A stretch of 64,000 nt of DNA from Bradyrhizobium niftali. Its GTDB lineage: Bacteria > Pseudomonadota > Alphaproteobacteria > Rhizobiales > Xanthobacteraceae. A model generated the notes under the pieces. That model was given only the letters and a program-made list of their open reading frames with translations, was not told the DNA's origin and did not search any database. The DNA is taken from contig NZ_SPQT01000025.1 in assembly GCF_004571025.1 (NCBI RefSeq), forward strand, positions 1 to 64,000, written 5' to 3'. Position numbers and translations under genes: made by a program. This document shows, piece after piece, positions 18,316-27,558 of this stretch (position 1 is the first letter of the stretch; the number at the start of each line of letters is the position of its first letter).

Positions 18316-19283
18316 GCTACCACAGCAAGTCCTTCCGAACGGAGCAGGTCGTCGAAATATGCGATCGTCTTCGTAAGGCCTTCGCGCAGCGGCACGGAAG
18401 GCGACCAACCAAGCGTATCGCGCGCCCGACCGATGTCGGGCTGCCGCTGTCGTGGATCGTCGGTTGGAAGTGGCTTGAACTCGATCAGAGACTTCGACGC
18501 GGTGAGCTCGATGACAATCTCCGCCAGTCCAATCATCGTAAACTCGTTGGGATTTCCGAGATTGATCGGTCCGGTTATCTCATCGCCCGAGTCCATCAGC
18601 CGCATGAGACCATCGATCAGATCGTCGACGTAACAGAAAGAACGGGTCTGCTTGCCGTCGCCGTAGATCGTAATCGGCCGGCCAGTGAGAGCCTGCACGA
18701 TGAAGTTTGAAACGACTCGCCCGTCATTGAGCTGCATCCGCGGACCAAAAGTGTTGAAGATGCGCGCGACCTTGATCGTGAGATTGTGCTGTCGCCTGTA
18801 GTCGAAAAACAACGTCTCAGCGCAACGCTTGCCTTCGTCATAGCAGGAGCGCGGACCGATGGGATTTACCCTACCCCAATAGGCTTCGTTCTGCGGGTGC
18901 ACCTCAGGATCACCGTAGACTTCCGAGGTTGAGGCCTGCAGAATTTTCGCCTTAACTCGCTTTGCCAAACCCAGCATGTTGATTGCCCCATGCACGCTGG
19001 TCTTCGTCGTCTGCACGGGATCGTATTGATAGTGAATAGGGCTGGCCGGACAGGCCAAGTTGTAGATCTCGTCCACCTCGACATATAAGGGAAAGGTAAT
19101 ATCATGTCTCATGAGCTCGAAGTGAGGACACTTCAACAGGCCACTCACGTTCTGCTTAGAGCCCGTGTAGAAGTTGTCGACACAGAGAACTTCATGTTGG
19201 GCGTTTACTAGTCGCTCGCACAGGTGCGAACCTAGGAACCCCGTACCACCGGTGACCAATATCCGTTTCGTTTGACGCGGCAC
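18312..19283 (-). CDS. UDP-glucuronate decarboxylase (UDP-xylose synthase, UXS)
   Basis: 323 residues. NAD motif GGTGFLG at 12-18; family-diagnostic segments YNLACPASPIHYQ, STSEVYGDPEVHPQ, YDEGKR (Y148/K152), ARIFNTFGPRM and GDGKQTRSFCYV. Together these are typical of UXS, which oxidises and decarboxylates UDP-GlcA to UDP-xylose in the cytoplasm. No UDP-glucose dehydrogenase is in the window, so UDP-GlcA must come from elsewhere in the genome. It is the first gene of the minus-strand block, with an AT-rich leader upstream, and is coupled to the second galE copy. Confidence 0.93.
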   Translation of the reverse strand: MPRQTKRILVTGGTGFLGSHLCERLVNAQHEVLCVDNFYTGSKQNVSGLLKCPHFELMRHDITFPLYVEVDEIYNLACPASPIHYQYDPVQTTKTSVHGAINMLGLAKRVKAKILQASTSEVYGDPEVHPQNEAYWGRVNPIGPRSCYDEGKRCAETLFFDYRRQHNLTIKVARIFNTFGPRMQLNDGRVVSNFIVQALTGRPITIYGDGKQTRSFCYVDDLIDGLMRLMDSGDEITGPINLGNPNEFTMIGLAEIVIELTASKSLIEFKPLPTDDPRQRQPDIGRARDTLGWSPSVPLREGLTKTIAYFDDLLRSEGLAVVA

Positions 19284-19417
19284 GGAACAACCCTTTGTAA
19301 TTATTCGTTATTTACTCTGTTGTCGTACAATCGTCGCTATTTAAACGCCTTCCCGATAAAGTCTTATTGGATTGCTTTCAAGAGTACAGTTCAATTACGA
19401 TTAAGCATTAAAACAGT
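19284..19417. promoter_or_regulatory. AT-rich divergent promoter region
   Basis: 134 bases between the leftward UXS gene and the rightward GT2, markedly AT-rich compared with surrounding coding DNA (taattattcgttatttac, tatttaaacg, cgattaagcattaaaac). This is the likely control point for both the nucleotide-sugar/exporter block and the rightward block. No operator symmetry stronger than short repeats was seen. Confidence 0.5.
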
Positions 19418-20440
19418 ATGGCGCGTTCTCAAGGTGTGCTGACCAACAAACTTGTCTCGATCGTCGTGCCAGCCTTCAATGCTGCGGACACGATCCACGA
19501 TACCGTCGTCAGCGCGCTAAATCAAACTTACCGGAATATAGAAATCATCATAGTCGATGATGGCTCCTCGGATTGGACGAAGTCGGTTGCGACCACTCTG
19601 ATGCGGGGCGATTCGAGAGTCCGATATATCTACAAGCAGAACGGCGGCGTGGCATCGGCGCGCAACCGAGGAATTGCAGATGCGCAGGGAGATTTCATCG
19701 CCACGCTTGATGCCGATGATCTCTGGCACCCGACAAAGCTTGAACGACAGCTCGAGCGGTTTGAGGCAAGCGGCCCGGAAACCGCACTCGTGTACGCGTG
19801 GTGCTGCTGGATCGATGATGACGGCAACGTTACCGGTTGTGCCCCGCCAATCCGGCAGGAAGGCAGTATCCTTGCCCAAATGTGCCTGGGCAACGTCGTC
19901 ATCAGCGGCAGCAATGCGCTCATAAGGCGAGAGGCGTTGGTCGCCACAGGCGGCTTCGATGAGTCACTGCGCTCCCGCGGAGGCCAGGGGTGCGAAGACT
20001 GGAAGCTGTATCTCGAGATTGCGGAGCGACACGAGATAGCGGTGGTGCCGGAATATCTGATTGGTTACCGCATCTCCCCAGGCTCAATGTCAGATGATTT
20101 TCGGCAGATGATGAGATCGCGTCGGATGGTAGAAATTGAGTTCAGCCAAGCGCATCCGGAGCTTGCCGGCCAGTTTGCGCGAGGCGAGGCGATACTCGCC
20201 TGCTCGCTAGCCCTGCGAGCAATCGAACAAGGGCAATTTCGTGATGCACTGGAGCTAATCACAAAGCTATCGCGCAGCAGCCTTCAGACGGGCATCGCGT
20301 CCCTGATCTGGCTATTGGCCGGCCTAACTCGACGTGTGCTAAGGTGGGTTCAGACGGGTCCTCGAACTCCATCTAGCAAATTCCTGTCGGTATCTCCGCA
20401 TAGGAACGACCAAACACGATGCAGCCGATCGAGCAACTAG
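19418..20440 (+). CDS. Family 2 glycosyltransferase
   Basis: 340 residues. Motifs: IIVDDGSSDWT near residue 50, TLDADDLWHP near 100 and GCEDWKLYLEIAER near 193, then a YLIGYRISPGSMS segment. It shares this late region with the GT2 at 10033, suggesting paralogy and related acceptors. ATG 19418 follows the AT-rich promoter region but has no strong Shine-Dalgarno. The gene after it is on the opposite strand, so it may be transcribed alone. Confidence 0.88.
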   Translation: MARSQGVLTNKLVSIVVPAFNAADTIHDTVVSALNQTYRNIEIIIVDDGSSDWTKSVATTLMRGDSRVRYIYKQNGGVASARNRGIADAQGDFIATLDADDLWHPTKLERQLERFEASGPETALVYAWCCWIDDDGNVTGCAPPIRQEGSILAQMCLGNVVISGSNALIRREALVATGGFDESLRSRGGQGCEDWKLYLEIAERHEIAVVPEYLIGYRISPGSMSDDFRQMMRSRRMVEIEFSQAHPELAGQFARGEAILACSLALRAIEQGQFRDALELITKLSRSSLQTGIASLIWLLAGLTRRVLRWVQTGPRTPSSKFLSVSPHRNDQTRCSRSSN

Positions 20441-20486
20441 AGGGCATATTGTACGTCCGGGCAGACCAATGCCGACTGCCTCACAA

Positions 20487-20900
20487 TCATCTGCTTTCAC
20501 TTCGTATAATTTTTTCGGACGCGAGCTCATCAGTCGGATAGACACGAGCTCGGCGAGCTTCGGCCAAGACTTCCCCCTTCGAGGATTTTGCCACCGCGGT
20601 CCATTGATACACGTCTGACCTGCAAGGACCGAATGTTCGGATGCTTCCAGACGGCAGAACGCCGTTTGCCGGCATGGCGATTTCCTGACCACCCATTTCC
20701 CTGGTCCCTTGCGACAGCGTGAGCAGAAGCAGTTTGGCATCTGGAGGCACGTTCTTGAAGCGGATCTCGGGATTCGGAAAAAGTGTGATGCACCCTCCCG
20801 CGCTCTGCCAGGAAAAGTCAATGGTCATTGGCTCGGCCAAAGCTGCATCGAACCCGGGGATCCACGCTACAAATGCACAAATCAAGACCCTGAAGAGCAT
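20487..20900 (-). CDS. Small secreted protein, possibly PEBP-like (YbhB/YbcL)
   Basis: 137 residues. A signal peptide (MLFRVLICAFVAWIPGFDAALA) precedes a mature domain of about 115 residues. The segment PEIRFKNVPPDAKLLLLTL resembles the SPxIxWxNxPxGTKSxAL region of phosphatidylethanolamine-binding-like proteins, but the full PEBP fold would need more length, so the match is weak. Two cysteines are present in the mature part. It is isolated on the minus strand among plus-strand sugar genes, with no clear partner; function unknown. Confidence 0.65.
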   Translation of the reverse strand: MLFRVLICAFVAWIPGFDAALAEPMTIDFSWQSAGGCITLFPNPEIRFKNVPPDAKLLLLTLSQGTREMGGQEIAMPANGVLPSGSIRTFGPCRSDVYQWTAVAKSSKGEVLAEARRARVYPTDELASEKIIRSESR

Positions 20901-21210
20901 GATGACCTCTAGTTGCTCAATAGCTGTAGCATGTGCAGAAAATCCAACCCGACTATCAAAATCATGCCGGCGACGCTAGTCGCAAGCAAGACAAGAGATC
21001 AAGCATCAAATGCCCTGAAAGAACTCACCAAAGCGGCCTTGCCTAACGCTATGATAGAGCACTCCCCTCGTGGACCGGAGCAATGCCGCGAACATGCAAA
21101 ATTTCTGCCGCTATTCACGGTTAATCGAGTCTCTCATAGACAATCAAAGGGTGACGGGTCATGTACCCCCAATTGGCAAACAACGAATTCGCGCGTCCGG
21201 CAGGTGTACA
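20901..21210. other. 310-base gap between the secreted protein gene and the GT4 gene
   Basis: No gene is supported. A frame continuous with the downstream GT4 opens upstream (from 21070), but its predicted residues do not resemble the family amino terminus. The region should contain divergent promoters for the secreted protein (leftward) and the GT4/epimerase/acyltransferase set (rightward). No distinct boxes or repeats were found. Confidence 0.35.
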
Positions 21211-22428
21211 TTGAAGATTCTGGTTCACGACTATGCCGGCCACCCCTTCCAGGTTGATCTGAGCCGCGAGCTTGCCTCGCGAGGACACCAGGTTACTCAC
21301 GCTTATTTCCACGGCGACCATGGCCCCAAGGGGCGCCTTCACCGCACCTCCTCTGACCCGGTCGGCCTGTCCTTCAAAGGCGTAAGTCTGCCGCGTCCGT
21401 ATGACAAGAACTCCTTTGTAAAGCGCCGTTTTGACGACGTCGCCTATGGCAAGGCCGTCGCACAACTGGTTCTGGCGCTCAAGCCCGACCTCGTCATCTC
21501 GGGAAATACTCCCACCGAAGCCCAATCGGCAATCGTGAAGGCATCCCGCAAGAGCGGCGCATGCTTCGTGTTCTGGGTTCAGGACTTCTACAGCATCGCC
21601 GCTTCAAAGCTGCTGCGAAAAAAGATGGGCGCCATCGGCGCGGGGATCGGCGCTTATTATTCGTATCTCGAACGTGGGCAATTTGCCAATTCTGACGCAA
21701 TCGTGGTGATCACCGATTCCTTTGCTGATGTTGCAAAAAAGTGGGTCAGCGCCAAGGACAAAGTCTTCACCATCGAGAACTGGGGGACACTAAACGAGAT
21801 TTCCCCGCTCCCAAAGGACAATGACTGGGCACTCCGTCACGGGCTCGGTGGCACCTTCAACTTCCTTTATTCGGGCACACTCGCACTGAAGCATAATCCT
21901 CAGTTGCTCGTCGAACTTGCAAAGCAGGTAAAGGGACAGGCAAATGTTGTTGTCGTCAGCCAAGGCGTGGGCGTCTCCGAGCTCGAGCGAGCAAAGAACG
22001 AGCAATCGATCGACAATTTGATCCTGCTGCCGCTGCAACCGTTCGCTGATCTGCCCAAAGTTCTTGCAACGTCGGACGTGACAGTTGCAACGATCGAACC
22101 GGATGCCGGCATGTTTTCTGTTCCCTCCAAGGTGCAGTCATATTTCTGCGCCCAACGCCCGGTATTGCTGGCGGCGCCAGCTGAAAACCTTGCTTCCCAA
22201 GTGGTCCGCAAGAACGGAGCGGGCATCGTCGTCGATCCGACCGACAAGGGAGGTTTTCTACGTTCCGCAATCCAATTGATGAAGGATGATGCCCTTCGCA
22301 TCGGAGCGGCCGAAAGTGGTAGGAAATTTGCTTTGAACAATTACGACATCAAACGGGTGACCGATCGTTTTGAGACTGTATTCCAATATGCTATCGATGC
22401 GAGAGATGTGAGAAAGGGAACTTCATGA
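21211..22428 (+). CDS. GT4-family glycosyltransferase (WcaI-like)
   Basis: 405 residues if TTG 21211 is used (LKILVHDYAGHPFQV), which matches the normal start of the GT-B fold; AGG lies six bases upstream. An upstream ATG (21070) would add 47 unlikely residues. The amino-terminal Rossmann half ends near VVITDSFADVAKKWV; the carboxy half has LYSGTLALKHNPQLL and ATIEPDAGMFSVPSKVQSYFCAQRPVLL, with the conserved acidic GT4 donor-site region (the usual ExxG pattern is replaced by a PSKVQSY-type motif as in WcaI/WbuB relatives). It is coupled to the GDP-mannose 3,5-epimerase by an ATGA overlap, so it may use that product as donor. Confidence 0.83.
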   Translation: MKILVHDYAGHPFQVDLSRELASRGHQVTHAYFHGDHGPKGRLHRTSSDPVGLSFKGVSLPRPYDKNSFVKRRFDDVAYGKAVAQLVLALKPDLVISGNTPTEAQSAIVKASRKSGACFVFWVQDFYSIAASKLLRKKMGAIGAGIGAYYSYLERGQFANSDAIVVITDSFADVAKKWVSAKDKVFTIENWGTLNEISPLPKDNDWALRHGLGGTFNFLYSGTLALKHNPQLLVELAKQVKGQANVVVVSQGVGVSELERAKNEQSIDNLILLPLQPFADLPKVLATSDVTVATIEPDAGMFSVPSKVQSYFCAQRPVLLAAPAENLASQVVRKNGAGIVVDPTDKGGFLRSAIQLMKDDALRIGAAESGRKFALNNYDIKRVTDRFETVFQYAIDARDVRKGTS

Positions 22429-23411
22429 CTAAGACTGCCCTGGTGTGCGGCGCGGGTGGGTTCATCGGCGGGCACCTGGTCAAACGGCTTAAGCGGGAAG
22501 GATTTTGGGTCCGCGGCGTCGACCTGAAATTTCCGCCGTTTGCGGAAACCGAGGCGGATGACTTCGCCGTTGGCGATCTCCGCGATCAATATTTCTGTCG
22601 CCAGATTACGGATCGGCGGTTCGACGAGGTGTACCAGCTCGCCGCGGATATGGGCGGTGCTGGCTATATTTTCACCGGCGAGCATGACGCCGATGTGATG
22701 CACAATTCGGCCACCATCAACCTCAACATGCTCGATGCCTGCCAGAAGCGGAATGTGCGCGGGATGTTCTATTCCTCTTCAGCCTGCATGTATCCCGAAC
22801 ACAATCAGATGGATCCGAACAATCCGAACTGTGCCGAGGATTCCGCCTATCCGGCGAACCCCGACAGCGAATATGGCTGGGAGAAGCTGTTCTCGGAGCG
22901 CCTCTACCTTGCCTATAATCGCAACCATGGCATGCGCAATCGCGTCGCGCGCTATCACAACATCTTCGGGCCGGAAGGCACCTGGGACGGCGGCAAGGAG
23001 AAGGCACCAGCCGCGGTGTGCCGCAAGGTTGCCCAGGCTACCAACGGTGGCGACGTCGATATCTGGGGCGACGGCACCCAGACGCGCTCGTTCCTCTTCA
23101 TCGAAGAATGCCTGGAAGGCACGATCCGCCTGACCCGGTCCGACTTCGAGGGCCCCGTCAACGTTGGCTCGGAAGAGATGGTCACGATCAATCAGCTTGT
23201 CGACATCGTCGCCGATATTGCGGGCAAGAAGCTTCACAAAAAGCACATCCCGGGTCCGCTCGGTGTGCGTGGCCGCAATTCGGACAACCGGCTGATTGGG
23301 CAGAAGCTCGGCTGGAAACCTAGTGCTACGCTACGCTCTGGCCTTGAGAAGACCTATGAATGGATCGAGCGGCAGGTGCGCGGGAACAAGGAGCGGGCAA
23401 AAGCGGCTTAA
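22425..23411 (+). CDS. GDP-mannose 3,5-epimerase homologue (GME)
   Basis: 328 residues of the extended SDR class. NAD motif GAGGFIG at 9-15. Segments strongly match plant GME: AADMGGAGYI, YSSSACMYPE (C121, the position of the catalytic Cys), EYGWEKL (Y150/K154), HNIFGPEGTWDGGKEKAPAAVCRK (catalytic-type Lys in the GGKEK loop), GDGTQTRSFLFI and GVRGRNSDN. GME converts GDP-D-mannose to GDP-L-galactose and GDP-L-gulose. The four-base overlap with the GT4 upstream points to supply of an L-sugar donor to that enzyme. No GDP-mannose synthesis gene is nearby. Family assignment is strong; the exact product in vivo is inferred. Confidence 0.9.
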   Translation: MTKTALVCGAGGFIGGHLVKRLKREGFWVRGVDLKFPPFAETEADDFAVGDLRDQYFCRQITDRRFDEVYQLAADMGGAGYIFTGEHDADVMHNSATINLNMLDACQKRNVRGMFYSSSACMYPEHNQMDPNNPNCAEDSAYPANPDSEYGWEKLFSERLYLAYNRNHGMRNRVARYHNIFGPEGTWDGGKEKAPAAVCRKVAQATNGGDVDIWGDGTQTRSFLFIEECLEGTIRLTRSDFEGPVNVGSEEMVTINQLVDIVADIAGKKLHKKHIPGPLGVRGRNSDNRLIGQKLGWKPSATLRSGLEKTYEWIERQVRGNKERAKAA

Positions 23412-23530
23412 AACGCCTCCGGATCTGACCATTTGAAAGGAGATGAAGCGCAGCCAGCCCGCTGGCGGCGCTTCATTGTTGGCGGCGAATTGTCGTCGAT
23501 GCAGTGGGGCTGGTGAACTCTTGACAGAGG

Positions 23531-24799
23531 ATGCCTGCGACCATGCAAACATTCGCCCAGACTTCTGGTTCTGTGGGCACGAGGGATCTCATGATGCAGC
23601 ACCCGACCGGCACAGACGCGAAGATCGGAGTCGTGAATGGCTTCCGCGGCATCGCCATTCTCATGGTGGTTCTCCACCATCTCTTTATCCCCTACGCGGC
23701 AAAGGACCCACTGCACACCGGGCAGCTCGACCCGAATGGCATCTTCGCAGCCTTCATTGCAAATGCCTGGCTCGGCGTTCCTCTCTTCTTTGTCCTTTCC
23801 GGCTTTGTGCTCTATCTCCCCTACCGCCTCGGACGTCGCAATATACAGAGCCTCGCCGATGTTCGGTCGTTCTATCTGCATCGCGCCCACCGGCTCTTGC
23901 CCCTCTACTATATCGTCGTCCTTGTAACGCTGACGCTACATGCGCAGACCGGCGTCGGCTCTCTGCGATGGTATCTCGAGGCTGGCGGGCTTCTTTCAAC
24001 GCTGTTCGTGTTTTCGCCTCACGGGTTCATGCCGCCGTCCAACATGGTGCTCTGGTCCGTCGCCGTCGAGATCTGGTTCAGCCTGCTGTTTCCTGTCTTG
24101 ATCATCGCTATCCGCCGCTGGGGCATTGGCACTGTCGTGGTTGCGGCGCTGGCGGCATGTTCAATATTCAACTTCATTGGCGGCTCGATTCCGGTCGCGA
24201 ACATCGGCTCTTTCCGTCCATTCACCAACGGCATATTTGGAAGCTGCTATCAGTTCGTCTTGGGCATGTTGGCTTGTGATATCTACGTGCGACAGCTCGA
24301 AAATTCAAAACGGCCTGCATCGAGCCTCCCGTCGCTGCTCTCAGGCCTCGTGCTGGGCGGGCTCGGGCTCTATCTGACTCACTACGCGCCTTGGCTCGCG
24401 GTGCGAGTTCTGGGCGGCATGACGTTTTCGATGGCTTTTTCTCTCTTTCTCTTCGGCAGCCTGTTCGCCGGCAGCCTCTTCCGCTCGCTTCTCGAAAACT
24501 GGCCGCTGCAACTGCTCGGCTGCATGTGCTACAGCATCTACGCTTGGCACGGGATCGTGATGAACGACATGATACCGCCTGACACTTCACTGCTGGCAGA
24601 TACGCTGCGGCTGCTGGCTCCGTTCACCGCGCTGATCTTGGCGTTAAGCGCGTTGAGCTACCGCTATATTGAGTTTGGCCATCGGCGGGACTGGAAGGCG
24701 CTGTTCCTGCTTGGCAAAGCCGGCGTTCAACCACAGATCGCCCCTGCTACCCTGCCCTTGACTGCCGAGTTGCGCACCTCGGAAGGAGGGAACACATGA
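23531..24799 (+). CDS. Acyltransferase 3 family membrane protein
   Basis: 422 residues, about ten transmembrane segments. Begins the AT3 domain with GVVNGFRGIAILMVVLHHLFIP (the conserved RGxA and the His pair), then FFVLSGFVLY and a RAHRLLPLYY segment with the family Arg residues. AT3 enzymes move acetyl or other acyl groups from a cytoplasmic donor to exported sugars. There are three close ATGs (23531, 23543, about 23591); AGAGG spacing favours 23543. It follows the GME gene after 119 bases and precedes a GH16, all rightward. Likely decorates the EPS repeat unit. Confidence 0.88.
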   Translation: MPATMQTFAQTSGSVGTRDLMMQHPTGTDAKIGVVNGFRGIAILMVVLHHLFIPYAAKDPLHTGQLDPNGIFAAFIANAWLGVPLFFVLSGFVLYLPYRLGRRNIQSLADVRSFYLHRAHRLLPLYYIVVLVTLTLHAQTGVGSLRWYLEAGGLLSTLFVFSPHGFMPPSNMVLWSVAVEIWFSLLFPVLIIAIRRWGIGTVVVAALAACSIFNFIGGSIPVANIGSFRPFTNGIFGSCYQFVLGMLACDIYVRQLENSKRPASSLPSLLSGLVLGGLGLYLTHYAPWLAVRVLGGMTFSMAFSLFLFGSLFAGSLFRSLLENWPLQLLGCMCYSIYAWHGIVMNDMIPPDTSLLADTLRLLAPFTALILALSALSYRYIEFGHRRDWKALFLLGKAGVQPQIAPATLPLTAELRTSEGGNT

Positions 24800-24877
24800 G
24801 AGGGCATATCCAGCCGCCGATGCACGCGCAGGCGATAGGTGGCAGCATCAATCGCCCTTCGAACCCGGATAGATCCC

Positions 24878-26212
24878 ATGTCAGCGACGCGACGCCAAGT
24901 GCTTGCCGGCGCGGCTAGTGTTGTATGCCTTACTGGCGATCTCTACGCCACGCGCTCACGAGCCGACACACCTGCCAACGTGGTGCAGTCAACCGAGTCC
25001 GAAATCGCCGTCTCAATCGACAATGCAACCCTTGGAAGCGAAGACCGCGTGGCCAGGGTCCCCGTGGCATTGAGCGTGCCGACCAACCGCACGATTGCCC
25101 TCGAGTATTTTGCCCGCGAAAGAGCGAATGAAAGCAATCGTCCCGGGCCTCAAGCAAACACCTCGCAAACGATCGCCCGCGGATACCTGATTTTTCAACC
25201 TGGCGAACAGCAAAAGACCATCGAGGTCCCGCTCCCGCGTCCGCTTCAGCCCGGACGATCGCTTGAGGTCGAACTGGCGGATTATTTCATCTACCCTCAA
25301 CACGTATACGCCAGCAGGGTCGGCCGGGTAACCACGGACGATGGCACACCGACTCACCCGACACCCCGCGACGATCTATTTGAGCTCCCGCCATTGCCGG
25401 CACGAGGCACCGTTGTATTCTCGGACGACCTTCGCGACACTGACTTCGCGAGCGATAGCGGATTCCGTTTGGACGGGAGGCCGTGTTGGCAATCCCGCTA
25501 CTCGCATGGTCGCCGCCACGACAGCAACCAGGAGCTGGCATACTACGCGGATCCCACCCTAAACCCTGAAGCCAAAGTGTGGGGGAGCGATCCCTCGACC
25601 GGACATCGCTTCATCCAGGCAGAGTACGTGGAGAACGGACTATCCGATGGGAAGGGCGGAAAGCTGTTGCTCGGCTGGCAGAAAAACGTCCCTTTCAGGT
25701 ATACGGCCGCGATCGTCACCTCACGGACATTGTTCAACCGCATCACCACGGGCAGCTATGTCGAATTTGACGTGAAGCTCTCGAAGATCGCGGGAAGCTG
25801 GCCCGCACTGTGGCTCAAGCGAGTAGGTGACGGCTGGCCACCGGAGATCGATATCCTCGAAGCCTTCATCAAATCGTCTGCCTATCCGGCGGACGCCGTG
25901 ACCTCGAGCATCCATTGGCTTGGCGATAAAGGACACCGGACATATGGCGCATCGGTGCCCCTCACTCATGTTGAGCCCGGCGCGGACATCTTCGCCAGAT
26001 TCAATCGCTTTGGCTGCTTTCTTAGCGAAAGGCAGATCACTTACTACTTCAACGGCAAGCCATTCTGCGCGATGCCGAATCTTGTAGGCGTTGGCCCGTG
26101 GTATATGTTGATCGATGTGACGGTGGGAGGCGTTGTTGGCCAACCACCCGACGCCAGCATCTTTCCTGCCCGAATGTACATAGCAAGCGTAAAGGTTATT
26201 CAGTTTGGCTAG
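24878..26212 (+). CDS. Secreted GH16 glycoside hydrolase with Calx-beta-like domain
   Basis: 444 residues from ATG 24878 (an in-frame start at 24839 is also possible). The amino terminus SATRRQVLAGAASVVC has a twin-Arg followed by a hydrophobic stretch, suggesting Tat export. Residues about 45-150 are Calx-beta-like (RVPVALSVPTNRTIALEYF, then FQPGEQQKTIEVPL). The GH16 domain covers about 185-440 with catalytic EIDILE and a conserved FDVKLSKIAGSWPALWLK strand. GH16 enzymes cleave beta-1,3/1,4-glucans or galactans; here the natural substrate may be the locus's own polymer. This is one of three GH16 genes in the window. Confidence 0.9.
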   Translation: MSATRRQVLAGAASVVCLTGDLYATRSRADTPANVVQSTESEIAVSIDNATLGSEDRVARVPVALSVPTNRTIALEYFARERANESNRPGPQANTSQTIARGYLIFQPGEQQKTIEVPLPRPLQPGRSLEVELADYFIYPQHVYASRVGRVTTDDGTPTHPTPRDDLFELPPLPARGTVVFSDDLRDTDFASDSGFRLDGRPCWQSRYSHGRRHDSNQELAYYADPTLNPEAKVWGSDPSTGHRFIQAEYVENGLSDGKGGKLLLGWQKNVPFRYTAAIVTSRTLFNRITTGSYVEFDVKLSKIAGSWPALWLKRVGDGWPPEIDILEAFIKSSAYPADAVTSSIHWLGDKGHRTYGASVPLTHVEPGADIFARFNRFGCFLSERQITYYFNGKPFCAMPNLVGVGPWYMLIDVTVGGVVGQPPDASIFPARMYIASVKVIQFG

Positions 26213-26375
26213 GACCAACCAGCTGACTATTTTGGTGAGTCGCAAATCCGATTGGCAGAACCACGGGCCGATCAAAGAAACTTGCTGCGCTATCTACAAT
26301 TGGCGAGTGGCATTCCTCTCATCGAAGTTGGCGCCGAAAGTTCGCGCGACACTCATCTCGCCTTGTTGATCGCAC

Positions 26376-27542
26376 ATGCCGACCAGGAAAACCGTGCTTA
26401 TCTATCGAAATGAGCTCCTGCCCATTTCCGAGACCTTTATCAAAGAGCAGATTCTCGCTCTCACTGAATGGCGAGCTGTGCTGGTTGGCTGCCGAAAGTT
26501 GAAGCAATTGGCGTTGGAGGATCTAGACGTTCGGATTGTCGAGCCGCAAAATCGGAGTCTTCAGAGCAGACTGTTGTGGAAAGCAAACAAGCTCTTCGGC
26601 ACAGTGCCACCTTATATCAAGCGCGCTCTGCAGGTGGAGCAACCCTCGTTAATCCATGCTCATTTCGGACCTGATGCATTGGATGCGTGGCCGATTGCTA
26701 AGGCGTTAAGCATACCCATGCTCGTGACATTACATGGCTATGACATAAATACGTATAGAGAGTGGTGGGAAGCCGGAAGCGGCGGATCGAAAATGCAATC
26801 CTACCCTAGGCGGCTGCTGGAACTTTCTGCGCAGCCACGCGTGAGATTCATTGCAGTTTCGGACGCCATTCGTGGGCGGGCTATCGAATATGGCATTCCG
26901 GCAGAGAAAGTTGCGGTCCACTACATTGGTATTGACGTCAATACATATACACCGGGCCCGATTCCAATCACGCAACGACCGCCAAACGTCGTCTTTGTCG
27001 GCAGACTTGTCGAAAAAAAGGGCTGTCAATACTTAATTGAGGCGATGGCCTCGGTGCAGAAGGCGATACCGACTGCTCGCCTAATCGTAGTCGGTGACGG
27101 GCCGCTTCGCCCACATCTCGAGCGGCTAGCGCAGACATTAGGTACTCACGTGGAGTTTCGTGGAGCGCAGGCGGCCGATTATGTTAAGCGGGAACTTCAC
27201 GCGGCTCGCCTGTTGAGCCTTCCAAGCGTAACGGCCGAAAACGGGGATGCTGAGGGCTTCGGTCTCGTGCTATTGGAGGCTCAGGCATCGGGCGTCCCCG
27301 TCGTAACTTCTGCGCGCGGCGGTGCAGCCGAGGGAGTCCTGGACGGTGTGACCGGGCATGCCTTTCCAGAACGCGATGTCCGAGCGCTAGCTGCACGGTT
27401 AACCAGTCTCTTGAAGGAGGACAATGTCTTGCAGCGAATGGCCGAACAGGGCCCCATATTCGTTTCCGAGGAATTCAATCTGTCCTATCGCGCGAGACTT
27501 CTCGAAGAACTGTACGATGCCCACGCTGTTTCGCCGCAATGA
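26376..27542 (+). CDS. GT4-family glycosyltransferase
   Basis: 388 residues, GT-B fold. The amino-terminal half contains HAHFGPDALDAWPIA and LVTLHGYDI; the carboxy half has VVFVGRLVEKKGCQYLIEA, LIVVGDGPLRPHL and ENGDAEGFGLVLLEAQASG, the family EGFGLVxLEA donor site (nucleotide ribose binding). It transfers a sugar with retention. Base composition is visibly more AT-rich than the adjacent acyltransferase and GH16 genes, which suggests separate acquisition together with the following methyltransferase. It follows the GH16 after 163 bases. Confidence 0.9.
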   Translation: MPTRKTVLIYRNELLPISETFIKEQILALTEWRAVLVGCRKLKQLALEDLDVRIVEPQNRSLQSRLLWKANKLFGTVPPYIKRALQVEQPSLIHAHFGPDALDAWPIAKALSIPMLVTLHGYDINTYREWWEAGSGGSKMQSYPRRLLELSAQPRVRFIAVSDAIRGRAIEYGIPAEKVAVHYIGIDVNTYTPGPIPITQRPPNVVFVGRLVEKKGCQYLIEAMASVQKAIPTARLIVVGDGPLRPHLERLAQTLGTHVEFRGAQAADYVKRELHAARLLSLPSVTAENGDAEGFGLVLLEAQASGVPVVTSARGGAAEGVLDGVTGHAFPERDVRALAARLTSLLKEDNVLQRMAEQGPIFVSEEFNLSYRARLLEELYDAHAVSPQ

Positions 27543-27558
27543 TGCCAAAGGATAAATC

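Noticed and set aside
18316..18408. Amino-terminal extension of the second GalE to 18408
   Set aside because: It would overlap the UXS gene heavily; MTKTVLVTGGAGYVG at 18315 is the usual start and gives an ATGA overlap.
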